Source of the DNA: Pseudomonas oryzihabitans
GTDB taxonomy: Bacteria > Pseudomonadota > Gammaproteobacteria > Pseudomonadales > Pseudomonadaceae
DNA length: 64,000 nt
Assembly (NCBI RefSeq): GCF_001518815.1
Contig: NZ_CP013987.1
Span: 4,672,501-4,736,500, forward strand
Reading direction: 5' to 3'
The notes beneath the pieces are model-generated. The model had not been told where the DNA came from. It searched no databases and was given only the letters and a program-made list of their open reading frames with translations. Shown one piece after another: positions 17,630 through 27,486 of the stretch; the stretch's first letter is position 1, and each line of letters opens with the position of its first letter. The position numbers and the translations under genes are program-made.

Positions 17630-19281
17630 TGCCCGGTCCTCGGATAGACCAGCAAGACCAGGCGCTCGCTGGCGATGCTCTCGCCTGGCTCGGGCAGGCT
17701 GTCGAGCAGCTGGCGGTCACTGGGGCCGTCCACCCGCAGCAGGATGGCCACCGGGCCCTGGTCGCGATGGGCGGCGAGCCAGCCGGCCAGGTCGCGCTCT
17801 TCGATCAGGCGCCCGCTGTCGGGTTCACGGGCGAAGCCGTACTTGAGTTCGCCCGGACCGCCTACCAGCACCACGTCGTCGCGGTGGGTGGCCCAGGCCA
17901 GGCTGGCGGCCACGCCGAGGTCGTTGCTGACCAGCAGGCCGGCGTGCTTGAAGTGGCCGAGCTGGGCCTGGATGAAGCTGCTCGGCAGCTTATTGTCGAC
18001 CAGGCCGTTGGGCAGCGCGACGGACAGCAGCGGCAACAGCACCCAGAGCGCCAGGGCCGGCGCCAACAGGGTACGCCGCGGCCAGACCAGCGCCGCCAGA
18101 CCGGCCAGCAGCAGGGCCAGGGGCGCCAGCAGGGCCAGGCCATGGGTCAGGCCATGGGTTAGGCCTTCACCGGCCGCGTAGAGGCGACCGCCGTAGATCA
18201 GCAGGGCCACCAGCCCCGCCAGGCCCAGGAGCAGGTTGCACAGGCCGTTCAGGCGCAGCGCGCCGGTGGCACCGCGGCGTCCGGCCTCCAGCAGGGTACG
18301 CGCCAGCAGCGGTACCAGAGCGGCCAGGACGGGCAGCAGGTAGGTGGGCAACTTGCCCCGGCTGAGGCTGAAGAACAGCAGCTGGCCGACCACGGCGATG
18401 CCCAGGAAGGCGGTGCCGACATGCCGGCGTTCCTGCCAGGTACGTCCCAGGGTACGCGGCAGGAGGCCGGCCCAGGGCAGGATGGCCACCAGCAGGATGG
18501 GGCCATAGAACCAGAAGGGCCGCTCGTGCTGGGCGTCCTGGCCAGCGAAACGCTGGATGTGTTCGTGCCAGAAGAAGAAATTCCAGAAGTCCGGATCGCG
18601 ATGGGCCACCAGCAGCGCCCAGGGGGCGACCACCAGAGCGGCCACCAGCACCGCGAGGGGACCGCGGCAGAGCAACTCGCCCAGGCGTCCCTGCAGCAGG
18701 AAGAAAGGCACGGCGACCAGCACCGGCAACACCAGGGCGAGAAACCCCTTGGTCAGCAGACCACAGCCACAGGCCAGGCCCAGCAGTGCCCACTGGGCCA
18801 GGGCCGCGCTACGGGTTTCGGCGGCCTGCGCCTGCCAGAGGGCGAGCAGCGCCAGTGCCATCCAGAAGGCGAACTGGGCATCGAGGGTCACATAGGTGGC
18901 CAGCCCCGCCACGGCCATGCAGGAGAGATAGAGCACCCCGGCGAGCAGCGCCAGGGAACGGTCCTGCCAGATCAGCCGGGTCAGACGCACCACTAGGGCG
19001 GCGGTGGCGAGACTGGCCAGCAAGGGCACCAGGCGCACGCTGAACAGCGAATCGCCTAGCCAGGCTTGGGCGATGGCCTGGGTCCAGTAGCCGCCGATGG
19101 GTTTCTCGAAATACGGCAGGCCGAGGAAGTGCGGCACCACCCAGTCGCCGCGGCGCCAGAGTTCCTGGGCGATCTGCGCATAGCGCGACTCGTCCGGGAT
19201 CCACAGCCCGCGCCAGCCCAGCGGCAAGGCATAGGCCAGTAGCGCCAGCGGCAGCAGCATCCAGAACCGACGTTGACTCAT
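17626..19281 (-). CDS. arnT: Lipid A L-Ara4N transferase ArnT
   Basis: 551-residue polytopic transferase that moves L-Ara4N from undecaprenyl phosphate to lipid A phosphates on the periplasmic side, which lowers binding of polymyxin and cationic peptides. The N-terminal signature [29 protein letters not shown]... and [10 protein letters not shown] are well conserved. About a dozen helices precede a soluble C-terminal domain. It overlaps the arnD stop by 4 bases. Confidence 0.95.
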   Translation of the reverse strand: MSQRRFWMLLPLALLAYALPLGWRGLWIPDESRYAQIAQELWRRGDWVVPHFLGLPYFEKPIGGYWTQAIAQAWLGDSLFSVRLVPLLASLATAALVVRLTRLIWQDRSLALLAGVLYLSCMAVAGLATYVTLDAQFAFWMALALLALWQAQAAETRSAALAQWALLGLACGCGLLTKGFLALVLPVLVAVPFFLLQGRLGELLCRGPLAVLVAALVVAPWALLVAHRDPDFWNFFFWHEHIQRFAGQDAQHERPFWFYGPILLVAILPWAGLLPRTLGRTWQERRHVGTAFLGIAVVGQLLFFSLSRGKLPTYLLPVLAALVPLLARTLLEAGRRGATGALRLNGLCNLLLGLAGLVALLIYGGRLYAAGEGLTHGLTHGLALLAPLALLLAGLAALVWPRRTLLAPALALWVLLPLLSVALPNGLVDNKLPSSFIQAQLGHFKHAGLLVSNDLGVAASLAWATHRDDVVLVGGPGELKYGFAREPDSGRLIEERDLAGWLAAHRDQGPVAILLRVDGPSDRQLLDSLPEPGESIASERLVLLVYPRTGQ

Positions 19282-20171
19282 GCCTGCACGCCCAGCCAGC
19301 CCTGGCGTCCGGCCAGGCTGCCCCGCACCAGGTTGCCCGCGGGCAACTGGCGCGGGTCGGCCGGCAGGCGGTCACCCAGGGTCAGAAAGAGAATGCCCTC
19401 CTCCCGCGCCGCCTTGAGCAGGGCGCGGAAGTCCTCGGCGAAGGCGATGCCTTCCACCTCGGCGTGCAGGGTGTAGACGTTTAGCGCGCCCGGACGGAAG
19501 CGCTTGAGCAGGTAGCTGTTCCAGTTGGCGGCAGCGAGTTCAGGGCCGACCACTTCGTCGAAGGTCGGCATGTCCACCGGTACCTGAGGGGTGCCGTGGC
19601 CGCCGTTGCCCAGCCGCGGCCGGAACAGGGCGCTGCCGCGGCAATCGCTGTTGTATCTGAGGCCGAAGGCCTCCTTGGCCAGCACCACGCGCGGATCGGC
19701 GCGCCAGCCAGCGGCGGCGGAGCAGTCCACCTTGGCACCGAGGATGTCTTCCAGGGCCTGCAGACCGCGACCGAACTCCTCGCCCAGTCGCTCCAGGCTC
19801 CAGTTGCCGGTGTGGGCCTGCCAGGCGTGGTGATCCCAGGCGTGCAGCCCGACTTCGTGGCCGCGGGCGCGGGTCTCGCGCATCAGGTGGCCGAGGTCGC
19901 GGCCGATGGGCCGACCCGGCCAGGCAGTGCCGGCCAGCAGGATGTCCCAGCCATAGAGGCTGGCGGCCTTGGACCTGAGCATCTTCCACAGGAAGGTGGG
20001 CTTCACCAGGCGCCAGAGGTGGCGCCCCATGTTGTCCGGTCCGACGCTGAAGAAGAAGGTGGCCTTGACCCCGGCCTCGTCCAGCAGGTCGAGCAGCCGC
20101 GGTACCCCTTCGCGGGTGCCGCGATAGGTGTCCACGTCGATGCGCAGGCTGGCCGGGATCAAGGTGTTCAT
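19278..20171 (-). CDS. arnD: Undecaprenyl-phosphate-L-Ara4FN deformylase ArnD
   Basis: 297-residue polysaccharide-deacetylase-like enzyme that removes the formyl group from the lipid-linked sugar. Metal and catalytic residues are visible in [15 protein letters not shown] (Asp), [14 protein letters not shown] (two His) and TLHAEVEG. Its start overlaps the arnA stop by one base (TGATG), in operon order. Confidence 0.95.
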   Translation of the reverse strand: MNTLIPASLRIDVDTYRGTREGVPRLLDLLDEAGVKATFFFSVGPDNMGRHLWRLVKPTFLWKMLRSKAASLYGWDILLAGTAWPGRPIGRDLGHLMRETRARGHEVGLHAWDHHAWQAHTGNWSLERLGEEFGRGLQALEDILGAKVDCSAAAGWRADPRVVLAKEAFGLRYNSDCRGSALFRPRLGNGGHGTPQVPVDMPTFDEVVGPELAAANWNSYLLKRFRPGALNVYTLHAEVEGIAFAEDFRALLKAAREEGILFLTLGDRLPADPRQLPAGNLVRGSLAGRQGWLGVQA

Positions 20172-22150
20172 CAGGCCTCCCGCTGCGCCATGGCTTCGCG
20201 CAGGAAGAAGTCCAGCGTCTTGCCGACGGTGGCGGCCATGGCGGTGCTCGGCTGCCAGTCGATCAGGCGGCGGGCGTTCTCCACGCTGGGCTTGCGGTGG
20301 GCCACGTCCTGGTAACCGTCGCCATAGAAGCTCTTGCTCTCCACCTCGCGGAAGCCGGCGAAGGGCGGGAACTCGTGGCGCAGCGGATGGGCCTCGAACT
20401 GGGCCAGCAGCTCCTCGGCCAGCTCGCGAATGCTCGCTTCGTTGTCCGGGTTGCCGATGTTGATGATCTGGCCGTCACAGCGACCGCCCTGGTTCTCGAT
20501 GATGCGGAACAGCGCCTCGATGCCGTCGTCGACGTCGGTGAAGCAGCGCTTCTGGGCGCCGCCGTCCACCAGCTTGATCGGGGTGCCTTCCACCAGGTTG
20601 AGGATCAGTTGGGTGATGGCTCGGGAGCTGCCGATGCGCGCCGAGTCCAGGCGATCCAGGCGCGGGCCCATCCAGTTGAACGGGCGGAACAGGGTGAATT
20701 TCAGGCCCTTGGCGCCATAGGCCCAGATGACCCGGTCGAGCAGCTGCTTAGAGACCGAGTAGATCCAGCGCTGCTTGTTGATCGGGCCGACCACCAGGTT
20801 GGAGCGGTCTTCGTCGAAGCGCTCGTCCTGGCACATGCCGTACACCTCGGAGGTGGACGGGAAGATCACGCGCTTTCCGTACTTCACGCAGTGGCGAACG
20901 ATCTTGAGGTTTTCCTCGAAGTCCAGTTCGAACACGCGCAGCGGATTGCGGGTGTATTCGATGGGGGTGGCGATGGCCACCAGCGGCAGCACCACGTCGC
21001 ACTTCTTGATGTGGTATTCCAGCCACTCGGTGTGGATGGAGATGTCGCCTTCCACATAGTGGAAATTCGGATCGACCTTGAGCCGCTCGATGGCGTCGGA
21101 GCCGATGTCCAGGCCATAGACCTCATACTCGCCGTCGGCCAGCAGGCGCTCGGAGAGGTGGTTGCCGATGAAACCGTTGACGCCCAGGATCAGCACCCGG
21201 GTACGGCGCTTGGCGCGGCGATCCTGGCGGTGCAGGCGGGCACCGGCCACCAGGCCGGCTTCGCGGGCCAGTTGCGGACCGGACAGATAGAGGCCGTTGT
21301 CGCCCAGCTGGCCGGCCTGGATTTCCAGGACGCCCTCGCCACAGGCGATGCGCAGGGGCTCCAGGCTCAGTACGCTGCCGGGGGCCTGGCCATGGGCTTC
21401 CTGGCGCGCCAGCGCGCTCCAGACGATCAGCTTGCGATCACCGATCCAGCCGAAGGCGCCCGGATAGGGTTGGGTCACGGCGCGCACCAGGTTGTTCAGC
21501 TCCACGGCCGGACGGCTCCACTCCAGCTCGCCATCGGCGGCGCTGCGGCGGCCATAGGTCGTGGCCTGGCTCTCGTCCTGCTCGCGCTCGGTCAGGCGGC
21601 CTTCGGCCAGGGCCGGCAGGGCGTCGCGCAAGAGCGTCTGGCTGGCTTCGCGCAGCTTGGCGTGCAGGGTCAGGGCGGTGTCGTCGGCGGCGATGGCGAC
21701 GCGCTGCTGGGCGACGATGGCGCCGGCGTCGGCGCGCTGGACCATGCGGTGCAGGGTCACGCCGGTCTCGGTCTCGCCGTTGACCAGCACCCAGTTGGCC
21801 GGGGCGCGACCGCGATAGCGCGGCAGCAGCGAGCCGTGCAGGTTGTAGGCGCCGCGCGTGGCGCAGGCCAGGACGTCGTTGGACAGCAGGTTGCGGTAGT
21901 AGAAGGAGAAGATGAAATCCGGCTCCAGGGCGCGGATGCGCTCGACCCAGATCGGGTGGTTGACGTCTTCCGGGGCATGCACCGGGATACCGTGGCGGGC
22001 GCAGAGCTGGGCCACCGAACCAAAGAAGCGGTTCTCGCTCGGGTCATCCGGGTGGGTGAAGACGGCGGCGATGGGATAGCCGGCCTGGATCAGCGCGGCG
22101 AGGCCGGCGCAGCCGATGTCGTGGTAGGCGAAGACGATGGCGGTTTTCAT
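20171..22150 (-). CDS. arnA: Bifunctional UDP-Ara4N formyltransferase / UDP-GlcA C4''-decarboxylase ArnA
   Basis: 659 residues, the same size as E. coli ArnA (660). The N-terminal formyltransferase half has [18 protein letters not shown] and the catalytic Asp in ADAGAIVAQ. The C-terminal half is an SDR decarboxylase with [20 protein letters not shown] and catalytic YSVSK. The frame is open upstream to 23188, but ATG at 22150 gives the true N-terminus [14 protein letters not shown]. The linker begins near residue 300. Confidence 0.96.
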   Translation of the reverse strand: MKTAIVFAYHDIGCAGLAALIQAGYPIAAVFTHPDDPSENRFFGSVAQLCARHGIPVHAPEDVNHPIWVERIRALEPDFIFSFYYRNLLSNDVLACATRGAYNLHGSLLPRYRGRAPANWVLVNGETETGVTLHRMVQRADAGAIVAQQRVAIAADDTALTLHAKLREASQTLLRDALPALAEGRLTEREQDESQATTYGRRSAADGELEWSRPAVELNNLVRAVTQPYPGAFGWIGDRKLIVWSALARQEAHGQAPGSVLSLEPLRIACGEGVLEIQAGQLGDNGLYLSGPQLAREAGLVAGARLHRQDRRAKRRTRVLILGVNGFIGNHLSERLLADGEYEVYGLDIGSDAIERLKVDPNFHYVEGDISIHTEWLEYHIKKCDVVLPLVAIATPIEYTRNPLRVFELDFEENLKIVRHCVKYGKRVIFPSTSEVYGMCQDERFDEDRSNLVVGPINKQRWIYSVSKQLLDRVIWAYGAKGLKFTLFRPFNWMGPRLDRLDSARIGSSRAITQLILNLVEGTPIKLVDGGAQKRCFTDVDDGIEALFRIIENQGGRCDGQIINIGNPDNEASIRELAEELLAQFEAHPLRHEFPPFAGFREVESKSFYGDGYQDVAHRKPSVENARRLIDWQPSTAMAATVGKTLDFFLREAMAQREA

Positions 22151-22164
22151 CAGGGGCTTTCCTG

Positions 22165-23154
22165 TTACTGGACCTGGCGCAGCGGCGCCGGCGAAGGAGA
22201 AAGGGTGGCGGCGCGGATCACTTGTTCCACGTGGAACCGGGGCCGGGCACGGACGTCGTGGTACACCCGGCCGAGGTACTCGCCAAGCAGACCGAGGCCG
22301 ACGAACTGGGCGCCGGTAAAGATGAACAGCACGGCGAACAGCGAGAACACGCCATCGGCCGCCCACTCGGCGCCGTGGGTGACGCGCAGGACCAGCAGCA
22401 GTGCGGCGAATAGGAAGCCGAAGACGGCCAGGCCGCCGCCGAACAGGCTGAGCATGCGCAGCGGGGTGGTGGTCATGCAGGTCAGCAGGTCGAACATCAG
22501 GTTGATCAGCTTGAGGAAGCCGTACTTGGAATCCCCGTGTTCGCGCTCGGCGTGGCCCACCTCGATCTCGGTGGTGTGGCGGGCGAAACTGTTGGCCAGG
22601 ATCGGGATGAAGGTGCTGCGCTCGTGGCAGGCCAGCATCGACTGCACCACCTGGCGGCGGTAGGCGCGCAGCATGCAGCCGTAGTCGCGCATGGCGACGC
22701 CGGTAGAGCGCTGCACGGCGCGATTGATCAGCCGCGACGGCAGGGTGCGCAGGTAGGAATCCTGGCGCTGCTGGCGCACGGTGCCGACCACGTCGTAGCC
22801 CTGGGCGGCGGTGTGCACCAGGCGCGGGATCTCTTCCGGCGGGTTCTGCAGATCGGCGTCCAGGGTGATGATCAGATCGCCCCTGGCCTGCTCGAAGCCG
22901 GCGAGGATCGCCGAGTGCTGGCCGTAGTTGCGATTGAGCAGCACCGCCACGACGGGACTGTCCGGCTCGCTGGCGGCCTGCTGCAGCAGTTCGGCGCTGC
23001 GGTCGCGGCTGCCGTCGTCGACCAGGATGATCTCCACCTGGCAATCCAGCAGGCGGCAGGCGGCGCGGGTGCGGCGCAGCAGTTCCGGCAGGCTGGCTTC
23101 TTCGTTGTAGACGGGAATCACCACGGATACCCGGTCGATGGCATAGGGCTTCAT
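22165..23154 (-). CDS. arnC: Undecaprenyl-phosphate Ara4FN transferase ArnC
   Basis: 329-residue GT2 transferase that loads formylated Ara4N onto undecaprenyl phosphate. The nucleotide-sugar motifs [23 protein letters not shown] and [14 protein letters not shown] are present. Two C-terminal membrane helices follow (about 235-300). The start overlaps the arnB stop (ATGA). The codons for FHVEQ near the C-terminus (22223-22238) form a perfect parS-type palindrome, an unusual constraint inside a gene. Confidence 0.95.
   Translation of the reverse strand: MKPYAIDRVSVVIPVYNEEASLPELLRRTRAACRLLDCQVEIILVDDGSRDRSAELLQQAASEPDSPVVAVLLNRNYGQHSAILAGFEQARGDLIITLDADLQNPPEEIPRLVHTAAQGYDVVGTVRQQRQDSYLRTLPSRLINRAVQRSTGVAMRDYGCMLRAYRRQVVQSMLACHERSTFIPILANSFARHTTEIEVGHAEREHGDSKYGFLKLINLMFDLLTCMTTTPLRMLSLFGGGLAVFGFLFAALLLVLRVTHGAEWAADGVFSLFAVLFIFTGAQFVGLGLLGEYLGRVYHDVRARPRFHVEQVIRAATLSPSPAPLRQVQ
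22223..22238. promoter_or_regulatory. parS-type ParB-binding palindrome inside arnC
   Basis: TGTTCCACGTGGAACC; the core GTTCCACGTGGAAC (22224-22237) is a perfect 14-base palindrome and equals the chromosomal parS consensus of Pseudomonas. ParB nucleates here to organise the origin region in the species studied. The function at this place is inferred from sequence identity. Confidence 0.8.
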
Positions 23155-24335
23155 GCGCCTTTCTCCAGCAGGTCTTCGATGGCGCCAACCACGCGGTCGA
23201 CGTCGGCGAGGGTCATGTCGGGAAACAGCGGGATGGAGCACAGCCGTGCCGAATTCCATTCGCTGTTGGGCAGCGCCAGCGCCGGCCAGCGCTCGCGGTA
23301 CCAGGGGTGCAGGTGGGTGGCGGTGAAATGGATGCCGGTGCCGATGCCGCGCGCCTTGAGGCCGGCCATGAAGGCTTCGCGCTCCAGCCCGCAACGCTCG
23401 GGGCAGATGCGCAGGATGTAGAGGTGCCAGGCGTGGGTCTGGGCGTAGTCGGGCAGCGCCAGAGGGGCGACCGGCAGATGCGCCAGGCGCTGGGTGTAGG
23501 CCTGGGCCAGCAGCCGCCGGCGGCTGTTGATGTCGCCCAGGCGATCCAGCTGCACCAGGGCCAGGGCGGCGTGGATGTCCGAGAGGTTGTACTTGAAGCC
23601 GGGCTCCTGCACCTGAGCCTGGGGCTTGCGGCCCAGGGCGTGGCGGTCGAAGGCATCCACCGCCAGGCCATGGAATTTCAGCCGACGCACGCGCTCGGCC
23701 AGGGTGGCGTCGTCGGTCACCAGCATGCCGCCTTCGGCGCAGGTCAGATTCTTGATGGCGTGAAAGCTGAAGATGGCGGTGCCGCGCTGGCCGATGGACT
23801 CGCCCTGGTAGCGGGTGCCAGCGGCGTGGGCGGCGTCTTCGATCAGCGCCACGCCATGCTCGCGGGCCAGGGCGCGCAGCGGGGTCAGGTCGCAGCTGGC
23901 ACCGGCGTAATGCACCGGCACGATGGCCTTGGTGCGCGGGGTGATGGCGGCGGCCACCTGCTCGGCAGAGACCATCAGGGTGTCGCGGTCGACGTCGACG
24001 AACACCGGGGTGGCGCCGATCAGGGTGATCATGTTGGCGGTAGAAACCCAGGTCAGCGAGGGGGTGATCACCTCGTCGCCCGGGCCGATGTCCAGCGCCA
24101 GCAGGGTCACGTGCATGGCGGCGGTGGCCGAGCACAGGGCCACGGCATGGGCGGCGCCCACGGAATCGGCGAAACGCTCTTCCAGCAGGTTGGCCTGGGG
24201 GCCGGTGGTGATCCAGCCCGAGGTCAGCACCTTGCTCACCGCGGCCACTTCCTCGGCGCCGATGCTGGGACGGGAGAACGGCAGGAATGGCTCGTCCAGC
24301 AAACGCGAGGCGGGGCTCTGGGACAGATCGGTCAT
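23151..24335 (-). CDS. arnB: UDP-Ara4O aminotransferase ArnB
   Basis: 394-residue PLP-dependent aminotransferase (DegT/DnrJ family) making UDP-L-Ara4N. The N-terminal part [30 protein letters not shown] is a close ArnB match. The PLP lysine is in [15 protein letters not shown] and the cofactor-contact motif is [13 protein letters not shown]. It is the first gene of the minus-strand arn operon. The start region faces a 264-base gap shared with the divergent zap pair. Confidence 0.96.
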   Translation of the reverse strand: MTDLSQSPASRLLDEPFLPFSRPSIGAEEVAAVSKVLTSGWITTGPQANLLEERFADSVGAAHAVALCSATAAMHVTLLALDIGPGDEVITPSLTWVSTANMITLIGATPVFVDVDRDTLMVSAEQVAAAITPRTKAIVPVHYAGASCDLTPLRALAREHGVALIEDAAHAAGTRYQGESIGQRGTAIFSFHAIKNLTCAEGGMLVTDDATLAERVRRLKFHGLAVDAFDRHALGRKPQAQVQEPGFKYNLSDIHAALALVQLDRLGDINSRRRLLAQAYTQRLAHLPVAPLALPDYAQTHAWHLYILRICPERCGLEREAFMAGLKARGIGTGIHFTATHLHPWYRERWPALALPNSEWNSARLCSIPLFPDMTLADVDRVVGAIEDLLEKGA

Positions 24336-24407
24336 GGCGGCTCATCCGAAGCGAGGGGCGCCGGAACAGGACAGCCGACGCGATGAGCCCAGGCTAAGGC
24401 GCCTTGC

Positions 24408-24424
24408 CTTACGGCCCCCTTAGC
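24408..24424 (-). promoter_or_regulatory. Candidate response-regulator box upstream of arnB
   Basis: CTTACG-N5-CTTAGC resembles the PmrA box (YTTAAK-N5-YTTAAK), with 4 of 6 core matches per half. It lies about 75 bases before the arnB start. A 10-base palindrome AAGGCGCCTT is adjacent (24396-24405). PmrA/PhoP control of arn is established in P. aeruginosa; this particular box is only a suggestion. Confidence 0.35.
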
Positions 24425-24599
24425 GCAACCTGACAACTGCCTGACAGCCCGTCAGTTGCCTGGCCACCCCCGTGAACCCCTTGGCAAAACAAGGGCTTAG
24501 CCCGTGATGAATGGGGTGCCGGTGGTCGGCGAGAGGCCTAGAATGCACACCCTGCCCCCACCGGCAGCCCTGAACCTGACACGAGAGACGACCGCGCCC

Positions 24600-24872
24600 A
24601 TGCTGGACAAGACCCTGAGCGAACTGGAAACCGCGATCCGCGACCTGCTGCAACGCAACCAGCGCCTGACCGCCCGCACCCACGAGCTGGAGCAGGCCCT
24701 GCAAGCCGCGCGCGAGGAAAACGACACCCTGCAACTGAGTCTGATGGAGCAGGAAGAACACGGCGCCAGCACCCGTCAGCGAGTGGAAGGCCTGCTGGCC
24801 CTGCTGTCGGCTCAGTCGGTCGAGCACCAGGCCGCGGCCGAGGTCGAGCAGCGCCACGTGGCCGTCGAGTGA
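24600..24872 (+). CDS. ZapB-like small coiled-coil protein (TIGR02449 type)
   Basis: 90 residues, almost entirely heptad-like coiled coil (LDKTLSELETAIRDLLQRNQ, then HELEQALQAAREEN). In pseudomonads this family lies directly before zapA, as here, and is thought to act with ZapA at the division ring. ATG at 24600 follows a -10-like TAGAAT (24539-24544). The earlier ATGs in frame give non-conserved sequence and lie before that -10, so they are rejected. Confidence 0.8.
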   Translation: MLDKTLSELETAIRDLLQRNQRLTARTHELEQALQAAREENDTLQLSLMEQEEHGASTRQRVEGLLALLSAQSVEHQAAAEVEQRHVAVE

Positions 24873-25159
24873 AGACCGCCAACGCGGGCGCCGACGACGA
24901 GGTGGAGGTGCTCGGTCGCCGCTACCGCTTCAAGGTGGCCGAAGGTGACCGCGCCGCCCTGCAACAGGCCGCCGCCCGCCTGCGCGACGAACTGGTCGCC
25001 ATCCAGGGCGACCGCCGCCGCGGCGATGCCATCGAACTGCTGGTGCTGGCCGCCTTGCGCCTGAGCCTGGACACCGCCGCCGATGCCGGCGCCCTGAACG
25101 CCCTCGACGCCCGCCTTCAGGCCCTGACCGCCGAGGTACGGGCGGCGCAGGAGGCTTAA
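24869..25159 (+). CDS. zapA: Cell division protein ZapA
   Basis: 96-residue FtsZ-bundling protein. The N-terminal part EVEVLGRRYRFKVAEGDRAALQQAAARL is the ZapA beta-hairpin and helix; the C-terminus is coiled coil. The start is a GTG overlapping the TGA of the upstream gene (GTGA), so translation is coupled. In most pseudomonads the 6S RNA gene follows zapA; here repeats begin within about 25 bases and I see no 6S-like sequence. Confidence 0.88.
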   Translation: MKTANAGADDEVEVLGRRYRFKVAEGDRAALQQAAARLRDELVAIQGDRRRGDAIELLVLAALRLSLDTAADAGALNALDARLQALTAEVRAAQEA

Positions 25160-26157
25160 GGCCTCTCCCCTCCCCTGATACGCTGATCCGCTCTCTCCTG
25201 AGGTGAGGGAAGGACGCCAGTCGCAGCCACGCCTTATGCTCGAATCCGCCTTGTTGGGCTTCGACGTTAGCGCCGTCTCAACCCAAGCTACGAGGAGTTC
25301 GTAGGTTGGGTTGAGCGCAGCGAAGCCCAACACTGGTGAGCACCTATGCTCAGGCACCCGCCCGGAAAACGCTGCGCGGTTTTCCACCCTACGCCTCCCT
25401 CACCTCCCACGCCGATCCGCTCCCTCTCCTGGGGTAAGGGAAGGACGCCAGTCGCGGTCACGCCCTGTGCTCAAATCCGCTTTGTTGGGCTTCGACGATA
25501 GCGCCGTCTCAACCCAACCTACGAGGAGTTCGTAGGTGGGGTTGAGCGTAGCGAAGCCCAACACTGGTGAGCACCTATGCGCAGGCACCCGCGTGTAAAA
25601 CGCTGCGCGGTTTTCCACCCTACGCCTCCTCACCTCCCACGCCGATCCGCTCCCTCTCCTGGGGTGAGGGAAAGACACCGGTCGCGGCCACGCCCTGTGC
25701 TCGAATCCGCCTTGTTGGGCTTCGACGATAGCGCCGTCTCAACCCAACCTACGAGGAGTTCGTAGGTTGGGTTGAGCGCAGCGAAGCCCAACACTGGTGA
25801 GCACCTATGCACGGGCGCCCGCGCGGAAAACGCTGCGCGGTTTTCCACCCTACGCCTCCCTCACCTCCCACGCCGATCCGCTCCCTCTCCCGCCGGGAGA
25901 GGGCTGGGGTGAGGGAAGCCCGGTCGCGTTCCAGAACACCCGCCAGGTGGAGATGCGTAGGTGACGGCACTCGCGCACCTGAGCCTGATACGCACGCTAC
26001 CTACCTCGGTTGGGAGCTGGAGGCTATCCAGGGTACTCCGCGCCGCACGAGCTGCTCTAGAATGCAGGTTTCAGGCCCACCCATCCTGGGTGACGAAACC
26101 ACACCTTCACGTGCCCCCTGTAAATTTCACTCCCCGCGCCTGTTCCTGGAGATCGCC
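25160..26157. repeat. Gene-free region: tandem array of about 230-bp composite repeats (25182-25920) and aroQ upstream region
   Basis: Three near-identical units begin at about 25182, 25411 and 25641, and a partial fourth begins at about 25872, so the period is 229-231 bases. Each unit contains (a) a CCTCTCCTGGGGTGAGGG block, (b) a long imperfect inverted repeat: TTGGGCTTCG and CTCAACCCAACCTACGA facing TCGTAGGTTGGGTTGAG and CGAAGCCCAA around GGAGT, and (c) GGAAAACGCTGCGCGGTTTTCC, shown here in two parts as the palindrome GGAAAACGCTGCG / CGGTTTTCC. Short open frames in the array change with the repeat phase and have no ribosome sites, so they are not genes. Bases 25921-26157 carry the aroQ promoter; TAGAAT at 26058-26063 is a possible -10. 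Confidence 0.85.
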
Positions 26158-26715
26158 ATGCGTCATCTACGTGTGCTCAGCCTGTCCTTGCTCTCTCTCG
26201 CCCTGAGTGGCCCATTGCACGCTGCGGCCAACCCCCTGCCGACGTTGATCGATGCCGTCAGCCAACGCCTGGCGATAGCCGACCAGGTCGCCCGCAGCAA
26301 GCTCGATACGGGCAAACCCGTGCTCGACGAGACTCGCGAGCAGCAGGTACTGCAGTCGGTGCAACGCGCGGCAGCCGCCCGGGGAGTTCCGACCGCCACG
26401 GCCCGGACCTTCTTCAGCATCCAGATGGAAGCCAACAAGCTGATCCAATACGGCCTGCTGGATGCCTGGCGGCGCCAGCACCATATTCCGCCGCCAGACA
26501 AACCGGACCTGAGCAAACTTCGCAGCCGCCTGGACGAGCTGCAGGGACGCCTGCTCGACGGCCTGGCCGCCACCGCGCCCCTGCGCCAGGACAAGGACTG
26601 CCAGGCCAAGGTCGATCAGGCGTTGACCCGCTACCAGCTCCAGCACTGGCAGGACAGCCTGCATCGCCTGGCCCAGGTGCGCGCCCTGGGCGACTTCTGC
26701 AACCTACCGGACTGA
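26158..26715 (+). CDS. aroQ: Secreted (periplasmic) chorismate mutase, AroQ gamma class
   Basis: 185 residues. Signal peptide 1-22 (LSLALSGPLHAA). The mature protein is an all-helical AroQ domain: LIDAVSQRLAIADQVARSKLDTGKPV carries the active-site Arg and Lys, FFSIQMEANKLIQYGLLDAW the second helix, and the last helices carry a Cys pair (KDCQAK, LGDFCNL). It converts chorismate to prephenate outside the cytoplasm, as PAO1 PA5184 does; the physiological reason is unclear. ATG at 26158 is chosen because it starts the signal peptide; the open frame upstream runs through the repeats. Confidence 0.92.
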   Translation: MRHLRVLSLSLLSLALSGPLHAAANPLPTLIDAVSQRLAIADQVARSKLDTGKPVLDETREQQVLQSVQRAAAARGVPTATARTFFSIQMEANKLIQYGLLDAWRRQHHIPPPDKPDLSKLRSRLDELQGRLLDGLAATAPLRQDKDCQAKVDQALTRYQLQHWQDSLHRLAQVRALGDFCNLPD

Positions 26716-26808
26716 ACGCGCCAGCGGGCAGCGGCGCGGTCTGCGACAGACCTCGGCGGCGGACGCTACACTCTGCGGCAGACCGTACTCACCGCTTGAG
26801 GAATGCCC

Positions 26809-27486
26809 ATGCACATCCTGCTCGTCGAAGACGACGCCACCCTGGCCGACGGCATCCGCCGGGTCCTGGAAGGGCATGGCATGCAGGTCGATCTGCTGCG
26901 TAACGGCGCCGAGGCCGATGCCTGGCTGCGCACTACCCGCTTCGCCGTGGTGGTGCTGGACATCGGCCTGCCTGGCGGCCTGGACGGCTTCGAGGTGGTG
27001 CGGCGGCTGCGCCAGCGGGGCAGTGACCAGCCGGTGCTGCTGCTCACCGCCCGCGACGCCATCGACGACCGGGTGCACGGCTTCGAGGTGGGCGCCGACG
27101 ACTATCTGGTCAAGCCCTTCGCCGTGCCCGAACTGGTGGCACGTATCAAGGCGCTGGTCCGCCGCGCCGGTGGCCAGAACAGCGCCGACCTCACCCTTGG
27201 CGCCCTGCGCCTGGACACCGCTGCTCACCAGACACGCGTCGGCGACACGCCGCTGGATCTCTCGGCACGCGAGTGGGCCGTACTCGAACACCTGCTGCGC
27301 CAGGCCGGCAAGGTGGTCTCCAAGCAGCAGATCATCGACGCCCTGGCGCCCTGGGGTAGCGAGGACCTGACCCACAACGCCGTGGAGGTCTATGTCTCGC
27401 GTCTGCGCTTGAAGCTGGCCGACTCGGGCGTCGGCATCCGCACCGTGCGCGGCTTCGGCTATCGCCTGGAGGAAGCCGCGCCATGA
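26809..27486 (+). CDS. OmpR-family response regulator
   Basis: 225 residues. Receiver with E7/D8/D9, phospho-acceptor D51 (VVLDIGLPGGLDG), T and K (LLTARD, LVKPF); winged-helix output domain with ALRLDTAAHQTRVGD and YVSRLRLKLADSGVGIRTVRGFGYRLE. ATG at 26809 sits 7 bases after GAGG, better than the ATG at 26803, which is too close. The kinase gene overlaps its end by ATGA. The closest groups are TctD/QseB/PmrA-type regulators. No target gene is obvious nearby. Confidence 0.9.
   Translation: MHILLVEDDATLADGIRRVLEGHGMQVDLLRNGAEADAWLRTTRFAVVVLDIGLPGGLDGFEVVRRLRQRGSDQPVLLLTARDAIDDRVHGFEVGADDYLVKPFAVPELVARIKALVRRAGGQNSADLTLGALRLDTAAHQTRVGDTPLDLSAREWAVLEHLLRQAGKVVSKQQIIDALAPWGSEDLTHNAVEVYVSRLRLKLADSGVGIRTVRGFGYRLEEAAP

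Noticed and set aside
20171-23188. 1005-residue fusion of ArnA with upstream sequence
   Set aside because: The extra N-terminal part is an out-of-frame reading of arnC; the conserved ArnA start is at 22150 and arnC occupies the other frame.
24430-24447. CTGTCAGGCAGTTGTCAG (minus strand) as a Pho box for the arn operon
   Set aside because: The half-sites match moderately, but the -10 position 10 bases on is GGGGGC, unlike the two real Pho promoters in this window.
25160-25260. 6S RNA (ssrS) expected after zapA
   Set aside because: Sequence after zapA belongs to the repeat array; no central-bubble-like 6S structure was seen.
25311-25848. Several 60-90-residue open frames in the repeat array (both strands), with recurring MSAAKPNTGEHL and MENRAAFS starts
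   Set aside because: They follow the repeat phase, have no ribosome sites, and the same translation recurs wherever the GTAGGTTGGG repeat occurs (including 44.76 kb). They are by-products of the repeats.
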